From: Maritimibacter sp.
GTDB taxonomy: Bacteria > Pseudomonadota > Alphaproteobacteria > Rhodobacterales > Rhodobacteraceae
Length of the DNA stretch: 64,000 nt
Assembly: GCA_011389895.1 (NCBI GenBank)
Contig: JAABTN010000016.1
Coordinates: forward strand, 1-64,000
Direction of reading: 5' to 3'
The notes beneath the pieces were generated by a model. The model saw only the letters and a program-made list of their open reading frames with translations. It was not told where the DNA came from and made no database searches. Positions within the stretch are counted from its first letter, which is position 1. Each line of letters opens with the position of its first letter. This document shows positions 31,299-40,634 of this stretch, in pieces. The position numbers and the translations under genes were made by a program.

Positions 31299-32501
31299 AT
31301 GAAATTCCTGGGCCTTTCCAAGAAAGATACCACCTTTCTCCTGATCGTCATCACGCTGACGCTGCTCACGCCGATCATCTTGCAACCCTTCCCGGAGAAC
31401 AGCACGCTTGCGCAGTTCAACGCCGGGTATCCGGACCTGATGCAGCGGTTCGCCATCTTCGGGATCTTCGCCATCGGCTTCAACATCCTGTTCGGCCTGA
31501 CCGGCTACCTGTCTTTCGGACACGCGGCCTTTCTCGGGGTCGGGTCCTATTCGGTGGTCTGGATGTACAAGCTTCTGGGCTTCAACGTTCTGCCCGGCCT
31601 GCTCCTCGCGATCGTGGTCTCGGCGCTCTTTGCCCTGTTCATCGGCTTCATCAGCCTGCGACGCTCGGGCATCTACTTCTCGATCCTGACGCTCGCCTTC
31701 GCGCAGATGAGCTACAACCTCGCCTACTCGGTGCTCACACCGCTGACCAACGGGGAAACCGGGCTTCAGGTCTACGGCAATGACCCGCAGGTCTTGATGG
31801 GCGAGAACGCACCGGACAGCCCGCATTTCTTCGGGCTGGTGATGAACGAGAGCGCTAGGCTCGACCTCGGCGGCTGGCAGTTCACCTTCAACAACGGCTA
31901 CTATTTCACCGCGATCATCGCGATCATCGTGTTCTACGTCAGTCTGCGCATCTTCCGCTCGCCCTTCGGGCTGATGCTGCGCGCGATCAAGACGAACCAG
32001 ACCCGGCTGAATTACACTGGCCTGAATTCGCGCCCCTACACGCTGGCGGCTTTCGTGATCTCGGGCATGTATGCCGGGCTTGCCGGGGGCCTGATGGCCG
32101 CGATGGACCCGCTTGCAGGGGCCGAACGGATGCAGTGGACAGCCTCGGGCGAAGTTGTCCTGATGGTGATCCTCGGCGGTGCCGGCACCCTGATGGGGCC
32201 GATCCTCGGCGCGGGCTTCATCAAGTATTTCGAGAACATCTTCTCGAAGATCAACGATCAGGTTTTACAAGGGTGGTTCGGCTTCCTGCCGGACGGTATC
32301 GAGAATTTCCTGATCGGCGTCAGCCATTTCTTCGTCGGCAAATCCTGGCACCTGACGCTTGGTCTGTTGTTCATGCTGGTCGTGATCTTCCTGCCCGGCG
32401 GTCTCGTCGAAGGGGGTCAGCGTATCGCCAAGGCATTGCGAAAGAAACGCTCGGGCGACGATGACGACGGAACCGAAGCCCAGCCCTCGGCTGCTGAATA
32501 A
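31299..32501 (+). CDS. branched-chain amino acid-type ABC permease (LivM)
   Basis: Second permease, 400 aa: [20 protein letters not shown] near residues 60-80, [20 protein letters not shown], and [20 protein letters not shown] toward the end. About ten hydrophobic helices and a charged C-terminal tail ([16 protein letters not shown]). It forms the heterodimeric channel with the LivH-type protein. It overlaps nothing but starts within 3 bases of the upstream stop; the ATPase gene follows after 11 bases with a GGAGAG site. Confidence 0.92.
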   Translation: MKFLGLSKKDTTFLLIVITLTLLTPIILQPFPENSTLAQFNAGYPDLMQRFAIFGIFAIGFNILFGLTGYLSFGHAAFLGVGSYSVVWMYKLLGFNVLPGLLLAIVVSALFALFIGFISLRRSGIYFSILTLAFAQMSYNLAYSVLTPLTNGETGLQVYGNDPQVLMGENAPDSPHFFGLVMNESARLDLGGWQFTFNNGYYFTAIIAIIVFYVSLRIFRSPFGLMLRAIKTNQTRLNYTGLNSRPYTLAAFVISGMYAGLAGGLMAAMDPLAGAERMQWTASGEVVLMVILGGAGTLMGPILGAGFIKYFENIFSKINDQVLQGWFGFLPDGIENFLIGVSHFFVGKSWHLTLGLLFMLVVIFLPGGLVEGGQRIAKALRKKRSGDDDDGTEAQPSAAE

Positions 32502-32512
32502 GGAGAGAACCC

Positions 32513-33268
32513 ATGGGAATCCTTGAAGTCAAAAACGTGGGCAAACGCTTCGGCGGTCTGCAAGCCCTCTCGGACGTGAACCTCTCGGTCAAAGAAAACA
32601 CGGTTCACGCCATCATCGGGCCGAACGGCGCTGGCAAATCGACGCTTCTGAACTGCTTCGTCGGCAAGCTTATTCCCGACACCGGAAGCGTCAGTTTCAA
32701 TGGCCAATCCGTGCTCGGCCTCAAGCCGCACGAGATCAACCAGATGGGCATTTCCCGGGTGTTCCAGACTCCCGAGATATTCTCGGACCTGAGCGTGCTG
32801 GAAAACGTCATGATCCCCTGTTTCGCCAAACGCGACGGGGCATTCCGGCTCCACCCGTTCGAAACGGTGTCACACGAAACCGACCTGATCGAACAGGCCG
32901 AGCAGATGCTGATCGATGTCAACATGATCGAGAACCGGCACATGCACGCGGCGTCGCTGTCGCGCGGCGACAAGCGGCGGCTGGAGATGGCCATGTGCCT
33001 GGCCCAGGAGCCAAAGCTTCTTCTTCTTGATGAACCGACCGCCGGCATGGCGCGGGCCGATACCAACAACACCATCGACCTGCTCAAGGAAATCAAGGAC
33101 AAGCGCGATATCACCATGGCGATCATCGAACACGACATGCACGTCGTCTTCTCGCTCGCCGAACGCATCACGGTGCTCGCCCAGGGCACACCGCTGGTCG
33201 AGGATACGCCCGAGAACATCAAGGGCCATCCGAAGGTGAAAGAAGCCTACCTTGGCGAAGCGGCGTAA
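32513..33268 (+). CDS. ABC transporter ATPase, LivG type
   Basis: ATP-binding protein of 251 aa. Walker A GPNGAGKST (about residues 36-44), signature LSRGDKRRLEMAMCLAQEPK, Walker B LLLLDEPTAGM and switch His in IIEHDMHVV. The signature reads LSRGD rather than LSGGQ, a variation seen in LivG-like proteins. Couples ATP hydrolysis to the two permeases. Its stop lies 13 bases before the LivF start. Confidence 0.92.
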   Translation: MGILEVKNVGKRFGGLQALSDVNLSVKENTVHAIIGPNGAGKSTLLNCFVGKLIPDTGSVSFNGQSVLGLKPHEINQMGISRVFQTPEIFSDLSVLENVMIPCFAKRDGAFRLHPFETVSHETDLIEQAEQMLIDVNMIENRHMHAASLSRGDKRRLEMAMCLAQEPKLLLLDEPTAGMARADTNNTIDLLKEIKDKRDITMAIIEHDMHVVFSLAERITVLAQGTPLVEDTPENIKGHPKVKEAYLGEAA

Positions 33269-33281
33269 GGAGATGACAGAG

Positions 33282-34073
33282 ATGACAAGCAACCAAAACA
33301 TCGCAGGCGAAGCCGCGCGACGTGCGCCGGTGGACCATGCGAACAACGCCAACCATGCCAGCACGGCGCCTGCGTATTTCTCCTGCTGGGACATCCACGC
33401 CTATTATGGCGAGAGCTACATCGTTCAGGGCGTGAGCTTCAATGTCCACGAAGGCGAAATTCTCGCCCTGCTCGGGCGAAACGGCGCGGGCAAGACCTCG
33501 ACCCTGCGGGCCATCGCACGCACCGGCAGTCCGTTGGTGACACAGGGCGAAATCTGGCTTGATCACAAGCCGCTGCATTCGATGAAATCCTACGAGGCCG
33601 CGCAAGAGGGGCTTGCCCTCGTGCCCGAGGATCGCCGGGTGATCCAGGGGCTGACGGTCGAGGAAAACCTGCAACTGGCGCAGATCGCACCGCCCATCGG
33701 CTGGTCTCTGGAACGGGTGTACGAGCTGTTCCCGCGGCTCAAGGAACGGCGCAAGCAGGAAGGCACGACGCTTTCGGGCGGGGAGCAGCAGATGCTTGCC
33801 ATCGCCCGCGCGCTGGTGCGTGATATCAAGGTGCTTTTGCTAGACGAACCCTACGAAGGGCTCGCCCCGGTGATCGTGGACGAGATCGAGAAAACCTTGA
33901 ACATCATCAAGGCACAAGGCATCACCACGGTGTTGGTGGAGCAAAATGCCATTCGCGCGCTCGAATTGGCCGACCGTGCCGTCATTCTCGACACCGGGAC
34001 GGTCGTTTACGATGGCACCGCGCAAGACGTGCTGGATAACGAGGCGCTTCGCCAGGAATACCTGGCCATCTAG
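33282..34073 (+). CDS. ABC transporter ATPase, LivF type
   Basis: Second ATPase, 263 aa from ATG 33282, nine bases after AAGGAG; an upstream ATG at 33273 sits too close to that site. It has a non-conserved N-terminal extension of about 35 residues (DHANNANHAST...). Walker A GRNGAGKTS, signature LSGGEQQMLAIARAL, Walker B VLLLDEPYEGL and a C-terminal LivF-type end follow. A short gap of 111 bases leads to acs. Confidence 0.9.
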   Translation: MTSNQNIAGEAARRAPVDHANNANHASTAPAYFSCWDIHAYYGESYIVQGVSFNVHEGEILALLGRNGAGKTSTLRAIARTGSPLVTQGEIWLDHKPLHSMKSYEAAQEGLALVPEDRRVIQGLTVEENLQLAQIAPPIGWSLERVYELFPRLKERRKQEGTTLSGGEQQMLAIARALVRDIKVLLLDEPYEGLAPVIVDEIEKTLNIIKAQGITTVLVEQNAIRALELADRAVILDTGTVVYDGTAQDVLDNEALRQEYLAI

Positions 34074-34184
34074 GGCCAGACCCCGAGAGCCGGTCGGGAG
34101 GGACCGGTGTTCGCGAGCCGACAGGGTGGGCCATCTGGCCTGCCCGAGATTATTGACCAAGCCACGGCGAGGAGGAAGGACACG

Positions 34185-36122
34185 ATGTCCGACAAGATGT
34201 ATCCCCCATCAGATGAATTCGTGAAGAACGCCCATATCGACGCGGCGAAATACAAAGCCATGTATGACCGGTCGGTGACCGACCCCGAGGGGTTCTGGAA
34301 AGAGCATATGACCCGTCTCGACTGGTCCAAGCTGCCCACGAAGATCAAGAACACGAGCTTTGATCCCCACAACGTCTCGATCAAATGGTTCGAGGACGGG
34401 GAGCTCAACGTGTCGGTCAATTGCATTGACCGCCATCTCGCGACCCGCGGCGACCAGACCGCGATCATCTGGGAAAGCGACGATCCGGCGGTCGATACCA
34501 AGATCACCTTCAACGAGATGTCCGAGAAGGTGAACAAGTTCGCCAACGTGCTCAAGCAGCTTGGGGTGGGCAAGGGCGACCGGGTCGTGCTTTACCTTCC
34601 GATGATCCCGGAAGCGGCCTATGCGATGCTGGCCTGCACGCGCATCGGGGCGGTCCATTCCATCGTTTTCGCGGGCTTTTCGCCCGAAGCGCTGGCGGCC
34701 CGCGTGGCCGGGTGCGAAGCCAAGCTGATCATCACGGCGGACGAAGCGCCGCGCGGCGGACGGGCCACCCCGCTCAAGAAAAACGTGGACAAGGCGCGCG
34801 AACATTGTGGCGATGTCGCCTGTCTCGTGGTCGAACGCACCGGCGGCGAAACCGCCATGGGGGCCAACGATCATGGCTACGGCGCGCTGATCGAGGCGGC
34901 CTCGGCCACCTGCGAGCCTGAGCCGATGAACGCAGAAGACCCGCTCTTCATCCTCTACACTTCCGGCTCCACCGGCGCCCCGAAGGGGGTCGTGCACACC
35001 ACCGGCGGATACCTCTTGTTCGCCGCAATGACCCATGAATACACCTTCGACTACCACGAGGGGGACGTGTTCTGGTGCACCGCCGACGTGGGCTGGGTCA
35101 CCGGCCACAGCTATATCGTTTATGGCCCGCTCGCCAACGGCGCGACCACCTTGATGTTCGAAGGTGTCCCCACCTACCCCGATGCGGGCCGGTTCTGGGC
35201 CGTTTGCGAAAAGCACGGGGTGAACCAGTTCTACACCGCCCCCACCGCGATCCGCGCGCTCATGGGTCAAGGGGACGAATGGGTGACCAAATACGATCTC
35301 TCCGCTCTCAAGGTGCTGGGCACCGTGGGCGAGCCGATCAACCCGGAAGCGTGGAATTGGTACAACAACGTGGTTGGCAACGGGACCCGCCCGATTGTCG
35401 ACACCTGGTGGCAGACCGAAACCGGAGGTCACCTTCTAACCCCCCTGCCCGGGGCGACGCCGACCAAACCCGGCTCGGCCACCACGCCGTTCTTCGGCGT
35501 GCAACCGGTCGTGCTCGACCCGACCACGGGCGCGGAGAAGACGGACACCGAATGTGAAGGTGTCCTATGTCTTGCCGATAGCTGGCCGGGCCAGATGCGC
35601 ACCGTCTACGGCGATCACGAACGGTTCGTGAAAACCTATTTCTCGGACTACAAGGGGTATTACTTCTCTGGCGATGGCTGTCGCCGCGATGCAGATGGAT
35701 ACTACTGGATCACCGGCCGCGTCGATGACGTGATCAACGTGTCGGGCCACCGCATGGGCACCGCCGAAGTCGAGAGCGCGCTGGTCGCCCACGCCAAGGT
35801 GGCCGAGGCTGCCGTGGTCGGTTATCCGCACGACATCAAGGGGCAGGGGATTTATTGCTACATCACCTTGATGGATGGCGAAGCTTACACCGACGAGCTC
35901 AAGGTCGAGCTGCGCAACTGGGTGCGTCAAGAAATCGGCCCCATCGCGTCGCCTGACCTGATCCAATGGGCCCCGGGCCTGCCCAAGACCCGCTCGGGCA
36001 AGATCATGCGCCGCATCCTGCGCAAGATCGCCGAGAACGATTTCGGCGCGCTTGGCGACACCTCGACCCTCGCGGACCCGTCCGTGGTCGATGAGTTGAT
36101 CGACAACCGGATGAACAAGTAG
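34185..36122 (+). CDS. acs: acetyl-CoA synthetase
   Basis: Full-length ANL-family enzyme of 645 aa that activates acetate with ATP and CoA. Diagnostic parts: [20 protein letters not shown] (P-loop, about residues 258-277), [32 protein letters not shown], and near the C-terminus [18 protein letters not shown] with the acetylatable lysine. Start ATG 34185 follows GGAGGAAGGA. Located directly after the liv-type operon, on the same strand, with a terminator behind it. The ScfR-like regulator and the symporter-kinase upstream fit an acetate-control role, an inference. Confidence 0.96.
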   Translation: MSDKMYPPSDEFVKNAHIDAAKYKAMYDRSVTDPEGFWKEHMTRLDWSKLPTKIKNTSFDPHNVSIKWFEDGELNVSVNCIDRHLATRGDQTAIIWESDDPAVDTKITFNEMSEKVNKFANVLKQLGVGKGDRVVLYLPMIPEAAYAMLACTRIGAVHSIVFAGFSPEALAARVAGCEAKLIITADEAPRGGRATPLKKNVDKAREHCGDVACLVVERTGGETAMGANDHGYGALIEAASATCEPEPMNAEDPLFILYTSGSTGAPKGVVHTTGGYLLFAAMTHEYTFDYHEGDVFWCTADVGWVTGHSYIVYGPLANGATTLMFEGVPTYPDAGRFWAVCEKHGVNQFYTAPTAIRALMGQGDEWVTKYDLSALKVLGTVGEPINPEAWNWYNNVVGNGTRPIVDTWWQTETGGHLLTPLPGATPTKPGSATTPFFGVQPVVLDPTTGAEKTDTECEGVLCLADSWPGQMRTVYGDHERFVKTYFSDYKGYYFSGDGCRRDADGYYWITGRVDDVINVSGHRMGTAEVESALVAHAKVAEAAVVGYPHDIKGQGIYCYITLMDGEAYTDELKVELRNWVRQEIGPIASPDLIQWAPGLPKTRSGKIMRRILRKIAENDFGALGDTSTLADPSVVDELIDNRMNK

Positions 36123-36169
36123 ACGCGGACAAGCGGCTGCGGATCACCGCGCCGCAATCCCATTGAACC

Positions 36170-36204
36170 GGGCCGGCACCTTCAGGCGTCGGCCCGTCTT
36201 TTTT
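36170..36204 (+). terminator. rho-independent terminator after acs
   Basis: Stem GGGCCGGC (36170-36177) pairs with GTCGGCCC (36188-36195; one G-T pair), followed by GTC and a run of six T. It lies 47 bases past the acs stop and should end the liv-acs transcript. Confidence 0.8.
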
Positions 36205-36355
36205 GATGGCCACCTCAAACATCTGAAATCATGTGCTTTTCAGGGCGCTTGCTGCGTGGCTGTTGGGCTCGGAAAAATTCAGGAACAATTCCCGCCAGCA
36301 TCGCATTGCCCCCGTGAAAGGCCCTGACCGGGCGAAAAAAGCAGAGGAGATCGTG

Positions 36356-37042
36356 ATGGACCCGATGAACAAGACACTGATGACCTCAGCCGCCGCGTTG
36401 GTGATCGCAGCCAGCACCGCCTTTGCACAGGAGACCTCGGCCAATGACGAGGCCCAGAGCGACACCGCCCTTGGCGACGTGACCGAGATGCTTGAGAACA
36501 CTGCGGAGGACGTGGTGGACGCCGCCGACGTTGCGAGCGATACGGTCACATCGACCGCCGACGACATGACCGGCGAGGCGGATGGCGCGGGATACGGGGC
36601 CGAAACCGAGGAGGCCCAAGCCAGCTCCGAGTCCAAAGCGGACGCTGGCACCGAGATGGCGGCCACCACCGAAAACCCCGATACCCCCGTAATGGACAAC
36701 GATCTCGCCGCCGCTGCGGACGTTGAAATCGCAGACCTGATCGGCACGCGGGTCGTGGCACAGAACGGCGCGGAAGTGGGCGATGTCGCCAGCTTCGTGC
36801 AACACGACGGTGCGGTCATGGCCGTGGTCGGCATGGGCGGCTTTTTCGGGATCGGCCAACGCGATGTCGCGGTTTCGATTGACCAGATGACCGTCTCGGG
36901 CGCGGATGCCCAAGGTGAACCGAGCGAATTCATGTTGCCGGAGCACACCGAAGCCGATCTTGAGACGATGGAGGAATTCAGTGCCGAAACGGCCACCGCC
37001 ATCGACAGCGAGATGAGCCTGCAGAACGCGGTCGGCAGCTAA
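36356..37042 (+). CDS. exported PRC-barrel domain protein with acidic linker
   Basis: Protein of 228 aa. Signal peptide MNKTLMTSAAALVIAASTAFA, given here as about residues 4-24, is followed by a strongly acidic, Ala/Thr/Ser-rich disordered region (about 25-120; DDMTGEADGAGYGAETEEAQ). A PRC-barrel-like domain (about 125-185) has DLIGTRVVAQNGAEVGDVAS and GQRDVAVSIDQM. Another acidic tail ends it. Such proteins in Rhodobacterales are probably periplasmic; function unknown. GAGGAG precedes ATG 36356. Confidence 0.75.
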   Translation: MDPMNKTLMTSAAALVIAASTAFAQETSANDEAQSDTALGDVTEMLENTAEDVVDAADVASDTVTSTADDMTGEADGAGYGAETEEAQASSESKADAGTEMAATTENPDTPVMDNDLAAAADVEIADLIGTRVVAQNGAEVGDVASFVQHDGAVMAVVGMGGFFGIGQRDVAVSIDQMTVSGADAQGEPSEFMLPEHTEADLETMEEFSAETATAIDSEMSLQNAVGS

Positions 37043-37108
37043 ACCAAGCCGGACCTGTCGAAAAAGGGGCCGTTCCCTCGTGCCTCATTGTTTCAAGGTG
37101 CCATCGCC

Positions 37109-37130
37109 GGGCGGGGATCATGCCCCGCCC
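37109..37130. repeat. GC-rich hairpin downstream of the PRC-barrel gene
   Basis: GGGCGGGG (37109-37116), six-base spacer, CCCCGCCC (37123-37130). It precedes a proper terminator hairpin by a few bases. No T-run of its own; possibly part of a tandem terminator between convergent genes. Confidence 0.5.
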
Positions 37131-37134
37131 CTCA

Positions 37135-37167
37135 CCCCCGAAGCGGCCAACCGCTTCGGGGGTTTTT
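37135..37167 (+). terminator. rho-independent terminator between convergent genes
   Basis: Perfect 12-base stem CCCCCGAAGCGG (37135-37146) with CCGCTTCGGGGG (37151-37162), loop CCAA, then five T. It ends the PRC-barrel transcript on the plus strand and lies just beyond the stop of the convergent DUF6768-like gene. Confidence 0.88.
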
Positions 37168-37178
37168 CATGCCCCGGG

Positions 37179-37547
37179 TCACTGAGCCGCGTCCCGTTTC
37201 ACGAGCATCAACTCCACCCGGCGCAATTCGCGCAGGATGCGGTCGGCCTGTATCTGCGGCATGAGGCTCAGCTTCATCGACAGCGCGGCAATGACCAGCG
37301 TGCCCGCCGAAATGCCCCATTTCACCGCCAAAAGCACCTCGGTCGCATTGAAGAAATGCCACCCGGCCCAGACCGCCGCAATGAACATCGCCGTCTGAAC
37401 GATCATTACCACCCATGTGACCCAGCCCAATTTGCCGCGAAACTGATCCGCGCCCAGTCGAAACCAGCCGCGCTCTGCCGTGGCCTCGACGATGGCGCGG
37501 TCTTCTTCCGACAGCGCCTCTGCAATCATGTCGTCAATCCTGCTCAT
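37179..37547 (-). CDS. DUF6768-like membrane protein, putative anti-sigma partner
   Basis: Protein of 122 aa. The N-terminal cytoplasmic segment (MSRIDDMIAEALSEEDRAIV) is followed by two membrane helices (WVTWVVMIVQTAMFIAAVWA and WGISAGTLVIAALSMKL) and a charged C-terminus (QADRILRELRRVELML). It overlaps the end of the ECF sigma gene by 14 bases. The arrangement sigma factor then small two-TM protein suggests an anti-sigma factor, but the usual zinc-binding anti-sigma motif (HxxxCxxC) is absent. Confidence 0.72.
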   Translation of the reverse strand: MSRIDDMIAEALSEEDRAIVEATAERGWFRLGADQFRGKLGWVTWVVMIVQTAMFIAAVWAGWHFFNATEVLLAVKWGISAGTLVIAALSMKLSLMPQIQADRILRELRRVELMLVKRDAAQ

Positions 37548-38103
37548 TGGTGTCTCCTTTCAACAGGTCGCGCAGCTTGCGCCGCGCATGCATAAGCCGG
37601 GTCTTCACGGTTCCGACCGGCACATCCAATGCCGTGGCCACCTCGGCCACGTTCATATCCTCAAGGTAGAAAAGCGCGATGGTCGCGGCCTGCTCGGCCG
37701 GCAAGGACCGGATCGCCGCCCGCACCCGCGCCGCATCCGACGCCGCAGGCCCGCCCCCCTCGACCGAGGTCTTGACCTCATCGGCAACCGCAGAGGCAAG
37801 CGCGCGGCCACGCTGACGCCGACGGATTTCGCGCGCGACCCGGCGCGACACGATCCTTAGCGCGAAGGGGAGAAAGGCGTGGTGGTCGCGCAACCGGGGC
37901 AATGCCCCGAGAATCTCGACCCAAGCCTCCTGCACCACGTCACGTGCCACCTCACGGTCGCCCAGAAGGCGCGTGGCATGCGCCATCAACCGCGCACCCC
38001 GGTGATCGACAAGCCGCGACAGCGCACGCCGGTCCCCGGCCTGCGCCGCAGCAACCAGATAGGCATCAAGCGCCCGCGCGCGTCGATCCTTCCCGCGATC
38101 CAT
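37534..38103 (-). CDS. ECF-type RNA polymerase sigma factor
   Basis: Protein of 189 aa. Region 2 appears as LGDREVARDVVQEAWVEILG (about residues 47-66) and region 4 as LPAEQAATIALFYLEDMNVA followed by VPVGTVKTRLMHARRKLRDL (about 130-180), the HTH that binds the -35. Directs RNA polymerase to a stress or envelope regulon. ATG 38103 chosen; first gene of a two-gene operon with the membrane protein. Confidence 0.9.
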   Translation of the reverse strand: MDRGKDRRARALDAYLVAAAQAGDRRALSRLVDHRGARLMAHATRLLGDREVARDVVQEAWVEILGALPRLRDHHAFLPFALRIVSRRVAREIRRRQRGRALASAVADEVKTSVEGGGPAASDAARVRAAIRSLPAEQAATIALFYLEDMNVAEVATALDVPVGTVKTRLMHARRKLRDLLKGDTNEQD

Positions 38104-38175
38104 CCCGCACCGCTCCTTTCATTAAGAAGGGTGCGTCTGATGCGCGTTTCGGTTCAATGCAAATCGGGGCGCGTG

Positions 38176-38979
38176 CTACTGTGCCGTCCAGCCCCCGTCC
38201 ACCGGGATGGTCACGCCGGTGATATTTTGCGCCGCATCCGAGCACAGGAACGCCGCCAGCGCGCCAAGATCGGCAGTGCGCGTCAGGCGTTCGCTGGGCT
38301 GCTTTTCGGACAGAAGCGCCGCGACGCCTTTTTCCCGGTCCCCGCCTGCCTTGTCCGCCGCCGCCCGGATCTGATCCTCGATCAACGGGGTCTCGGTCCA
38401 CCCCGGCCCGATGCAGTTCACCGTGATCGCCCCTTTCGCCGCGTCGCCCTTGTTGGCGTATTCCAGCGCCACGACCTTGGACATCCCGACCAGCCCATGC
38501 TTGGCCGCGACATAAGGCACCTTTTCTTTCGATGCGACCAGGCCATGCACCGAGGCGATGTTGATCACCCGGCCAAAGCCGCGTTTTTCCATCCCCGGCA
38601 GGACCGCCTTCATGGTGTGGAAACAGGCCGAGAGATTGATCGCGATGATCCAGTCCCAGCGTTCCTCCGGCATGTCCGTGATCCCGGCGGTGAATTGCAC
38701 GCCGGCGTTGTTCACCAGGATATCGACCGGCCCGAACGCCTCGACTTGGGTCATGAGGGTCTGGATCGCCCCGACATCGGAGACATCTGCACCGAAGAAC
38801 TGCGCATCCGGCGCGCCGGCCGCCATTATCTCGGCCACCGCGCGGTCGGCGTTCTCATCGCCGGGCAGCGAATGCAGCGCGATCCGGGCCCCGGCTTTTG
38901 CAAGCTCGGCGGCGACGGCGAGCCCAATGCCGCTCGTCGACCCGGTGACCAGCGCGGTTTTTCCTGTCAGGTTAGTCAT
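38176..38979 (-). CDS. bdhA: 3-hydroxybutyrate dehydrogenase (SDR family)
   Basis: Short-chain dehydrogenase of 267 aa. NAD-binding TGSTSGIGLAVAAEL (residues about 11-25), NNAG, catalytic Ser in INIASVHGLVASKEKVPYVAAKHG with Tyr and Lys in YVAAK, and PVDGGWTAQ at the C-terminus, all typical of BdhA. Interconverts 3-hydroxybutyrate and acetoacetate in PHB/ketone-body metabolism. The upstream ligase gene overlaps it by about 8 bases. Start ATG 38979, or ATG 38982 immediately before it. Confidence 0.88.
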   Translation of the reverse strand: MTNLTGKTALVTGSTSGIGLAVAAELAKAGARIALHSLPGDENADRAVAEIMAAGAPDAQFFGADVSDVGAIQTLMTQVEAFGPVDILVNNAGVQFTAGITDMPEERWDWIIAINLSACFHTMKAVLPGMEKRGFGRVINIASVHGLVASKEKVPYVAAKHGLVGMSKVVALEYANKGDAAKGAITVNCIGPGWTETPLIEDQIRAAADKAGGDREKGVAALLSEKQPSERLTRTADLGALAAFLCSDAAQNITGVTIPVDGGWTAQ

Positions 38980-40486
38980 CATACATCTCCTTGAGCCGCG
39001 CACGCAGCTCGGTTTTCAGAACCTTGCCATAGTTGTTTTTGGGCAAGTCATCGGTGAAGAAATAAGCCTTTGGTCGCTTGAAACGCGCGATTTGTGCAAG
39101 GCAATGCGCCTCAAGCGCCGCCTCTGTCACGCCCTCCCGCGCGACCACGAAGGCCACCACGTCTTCCCCCCATTCCGCGTTCGCCCGGCCCAGAACCGAG
39201 ACCTCGCGCACGCCGTCATGCGTGAGCAAGGCTTCCTCCACTTCGCGCGGGTAAATGTTGGTGCCACCGGAAATGATCACGTCTTTCGACCGGTCGCGCA
39301 GGGTCAGGTATCCGTCCGCGTCGAGATAGCCCATGTCACCCGTCATCAACCAGCCATTCCGGATCGTTTTCGATGTCGCCGCCGTGTCTTGCCAATAGCC
39401 TTGCATGACCGGCAGGCCGCGCACCATGATCTCACCCACGTCGCCGGGGGCAAGCGGATTTCCCTCTGCATCCCCGATGCCAAGCTCGACCACCGATTGC
39501 GCGGTGCCGACCGAGGCCAGCCGGGTTTCCCACCCCGGCGTCTGGCGGTCGGCCACGTCCTCGCGGCCAAGCACGGTGATCGCCATCGGGCATTCGCCCT
39601 GTCCATAGATCTGAACGAATTTCGGCCCGAACCAATCGACCGCCTCGACGATGTCGGCGACATACATCGGCCCGCCGCCATAGATGATCGTCTTGATCCC
39701 GTCGCCCCGATCGCCCGTTTTTGTGGCCGCATCCGTGATCCGGCGCACCATGGTCGGGGCCATGAACATCGACAAGGGCCCCATCGCCCGCGCGGCGGCA
39801 AGCAATTCGTCCGCTTCGAAGCCACCCGAGGCCGGGCAGATATGGCGTGCACCACGCAGCACATGCACGAGCGCATACAGGCCCGCACCATGGCTCATCG
39901 GGGCCATGTAGAACGCCCCGTCGCGCGCATGGACATCATCCACATCGGCAAGATAGGCCAGCGACATCGCCGCCAGCATGCCATGGGTAATGATCACCCC
40001 CTTGGGCGTCCCGGTCGTGCCCGAGGTGAAAAACAACCAGGCAAGGTCATCGGGCCCGCGCGGGGCGATCTGTGCCGGGTCCGACGCCGTCATGTCCGCG
40101 AACGCGGGCGCGGCCACGTCGATGCAGGGCAGATCGGTAAACGCTGCCAGCGCCCGGCCCGTGTCTTCGGTCACGAAAGCCAGCTTTGCCCCGGACGCCT
40201 CGCAGATCTGGCGGGCTTCCTTGCCATGCAGCTTGGCATTCACCGGAACGGCGGCGGCGCCACAGATCCAGATGCCATAGAGCACCACGAGATACTCGGG
40301 CACGTTTTTCATGAAGATCACCACCCGGTCGCCCGGGGTCACGCCACGCGCAGAAAGCGCCGTTGCAACACCTTGGGCCGCGCGGAAAAACTGTGCGTAG
40401 TCCGCGACCTGCTCCTGCCCGTGAAACAGCGCAGGCGTGCCGCCCGCCCGCGCCGCCGTGCGCGCCAGCCAGTGAGCCATGTTCAT
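38972..40486 (-). CDS. acyl-CoA synthetase (ANL superfamily AMP-forming ligase)
   Basis: Protein of 504 aa: LAWLFFTSGTTGTPKGVIIT (P-loop, about residues 150-170), IYGQGECPMAIT (A5 motif), GWLMTGDMGYLDADGYL (A7), DRSKDVIISGGTNIYPREVE (A8) and a C-terminal lysine in LPKNNYGKVLKTEL (A10). Activates a carboxylic acid through an acyl-AMP; chain length is not visible. Overlap with bdhA suggests a small hydroxy- or keto-acid (for example acetoacetate) as substrate, but it is shorter than acetoacetyl-CoA synthetase. Divergent from a TetR regulator. Confidence 0.87.
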   Translation of the reverse strand: MNMAHWLARTAARAGGTPALFHGQEQVADYAQFFRAAQGVATALSARGVTPGDRVVIFMKNVPEYLVVLYGIWICGAAAVPVNAKLHGKEARQICEASGAKLAFVTEDTGRALAAFTDLPCIDVAAPAFADMTASDPAQIAPRGPDDLAWLFFTSGTTGTPKGVIITHGMLAAMSLAYLADVDDVHARDGAFYMAPMSHGAGLYALVHVLRGARHICPASGGFEADELLAAARAMGPLSMFMAPTMVRRITDAATKTGDRGDGIKTIIYGGGPMYVADIVEAVDWFGPKFVQIYGQGECPMAITVLGREDVADRQTPGWETRLASVGTAQSVVELGIGDAEGNPLAPGDVGEIMVRGLPVMQGYWQDTAATSKTIRNGWLMTGDMGYLDADGYLTLRDRSKDVIISGGTNIYPREVEEALLTHDGVREVSVLGRANAEWGEDVVAFVVAREGVTEAALEAHCLAQIARFKRPKAYFFTDDLPKNNYGKVLKTELRARLKEMYDD

Positions 40487-40605
40487 TTCGCGGTCCTCCC
40501 CTGCCGGACGTTGATGCGGACATTACTGCGGTGTGCCGGGCACTGCGAGTCCGTGATTTCCCGTAGCGAAGGTTGATCCCCAACGCGCAACCATGCAATC
40601 TGTCT

Positions 40606-40619
40606 CCTCCGGACGGAGG
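40606..40619. promoter_or_regulatory. palindrome at the TetR gene ribosome binding site
   Basis: CCTCCG GA CGGAGG at 40606-40619 is a perfect inverted repeat with a two-base centre, 15 bases before ATG 40635. It could be the TetR-type operator for autoregulation or a hairpin that hides the Shine-Dalgarno; by eye only. Confidence 0.45.
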
Positions 40620-40634
40620 GCGGGAGCGGAACGG

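Noticed and set aside
30207-31826. 539-codon minus-strand frame opposite the liv permeases
   Set aside because: Opposes two confident permease genes and has shadow composition.
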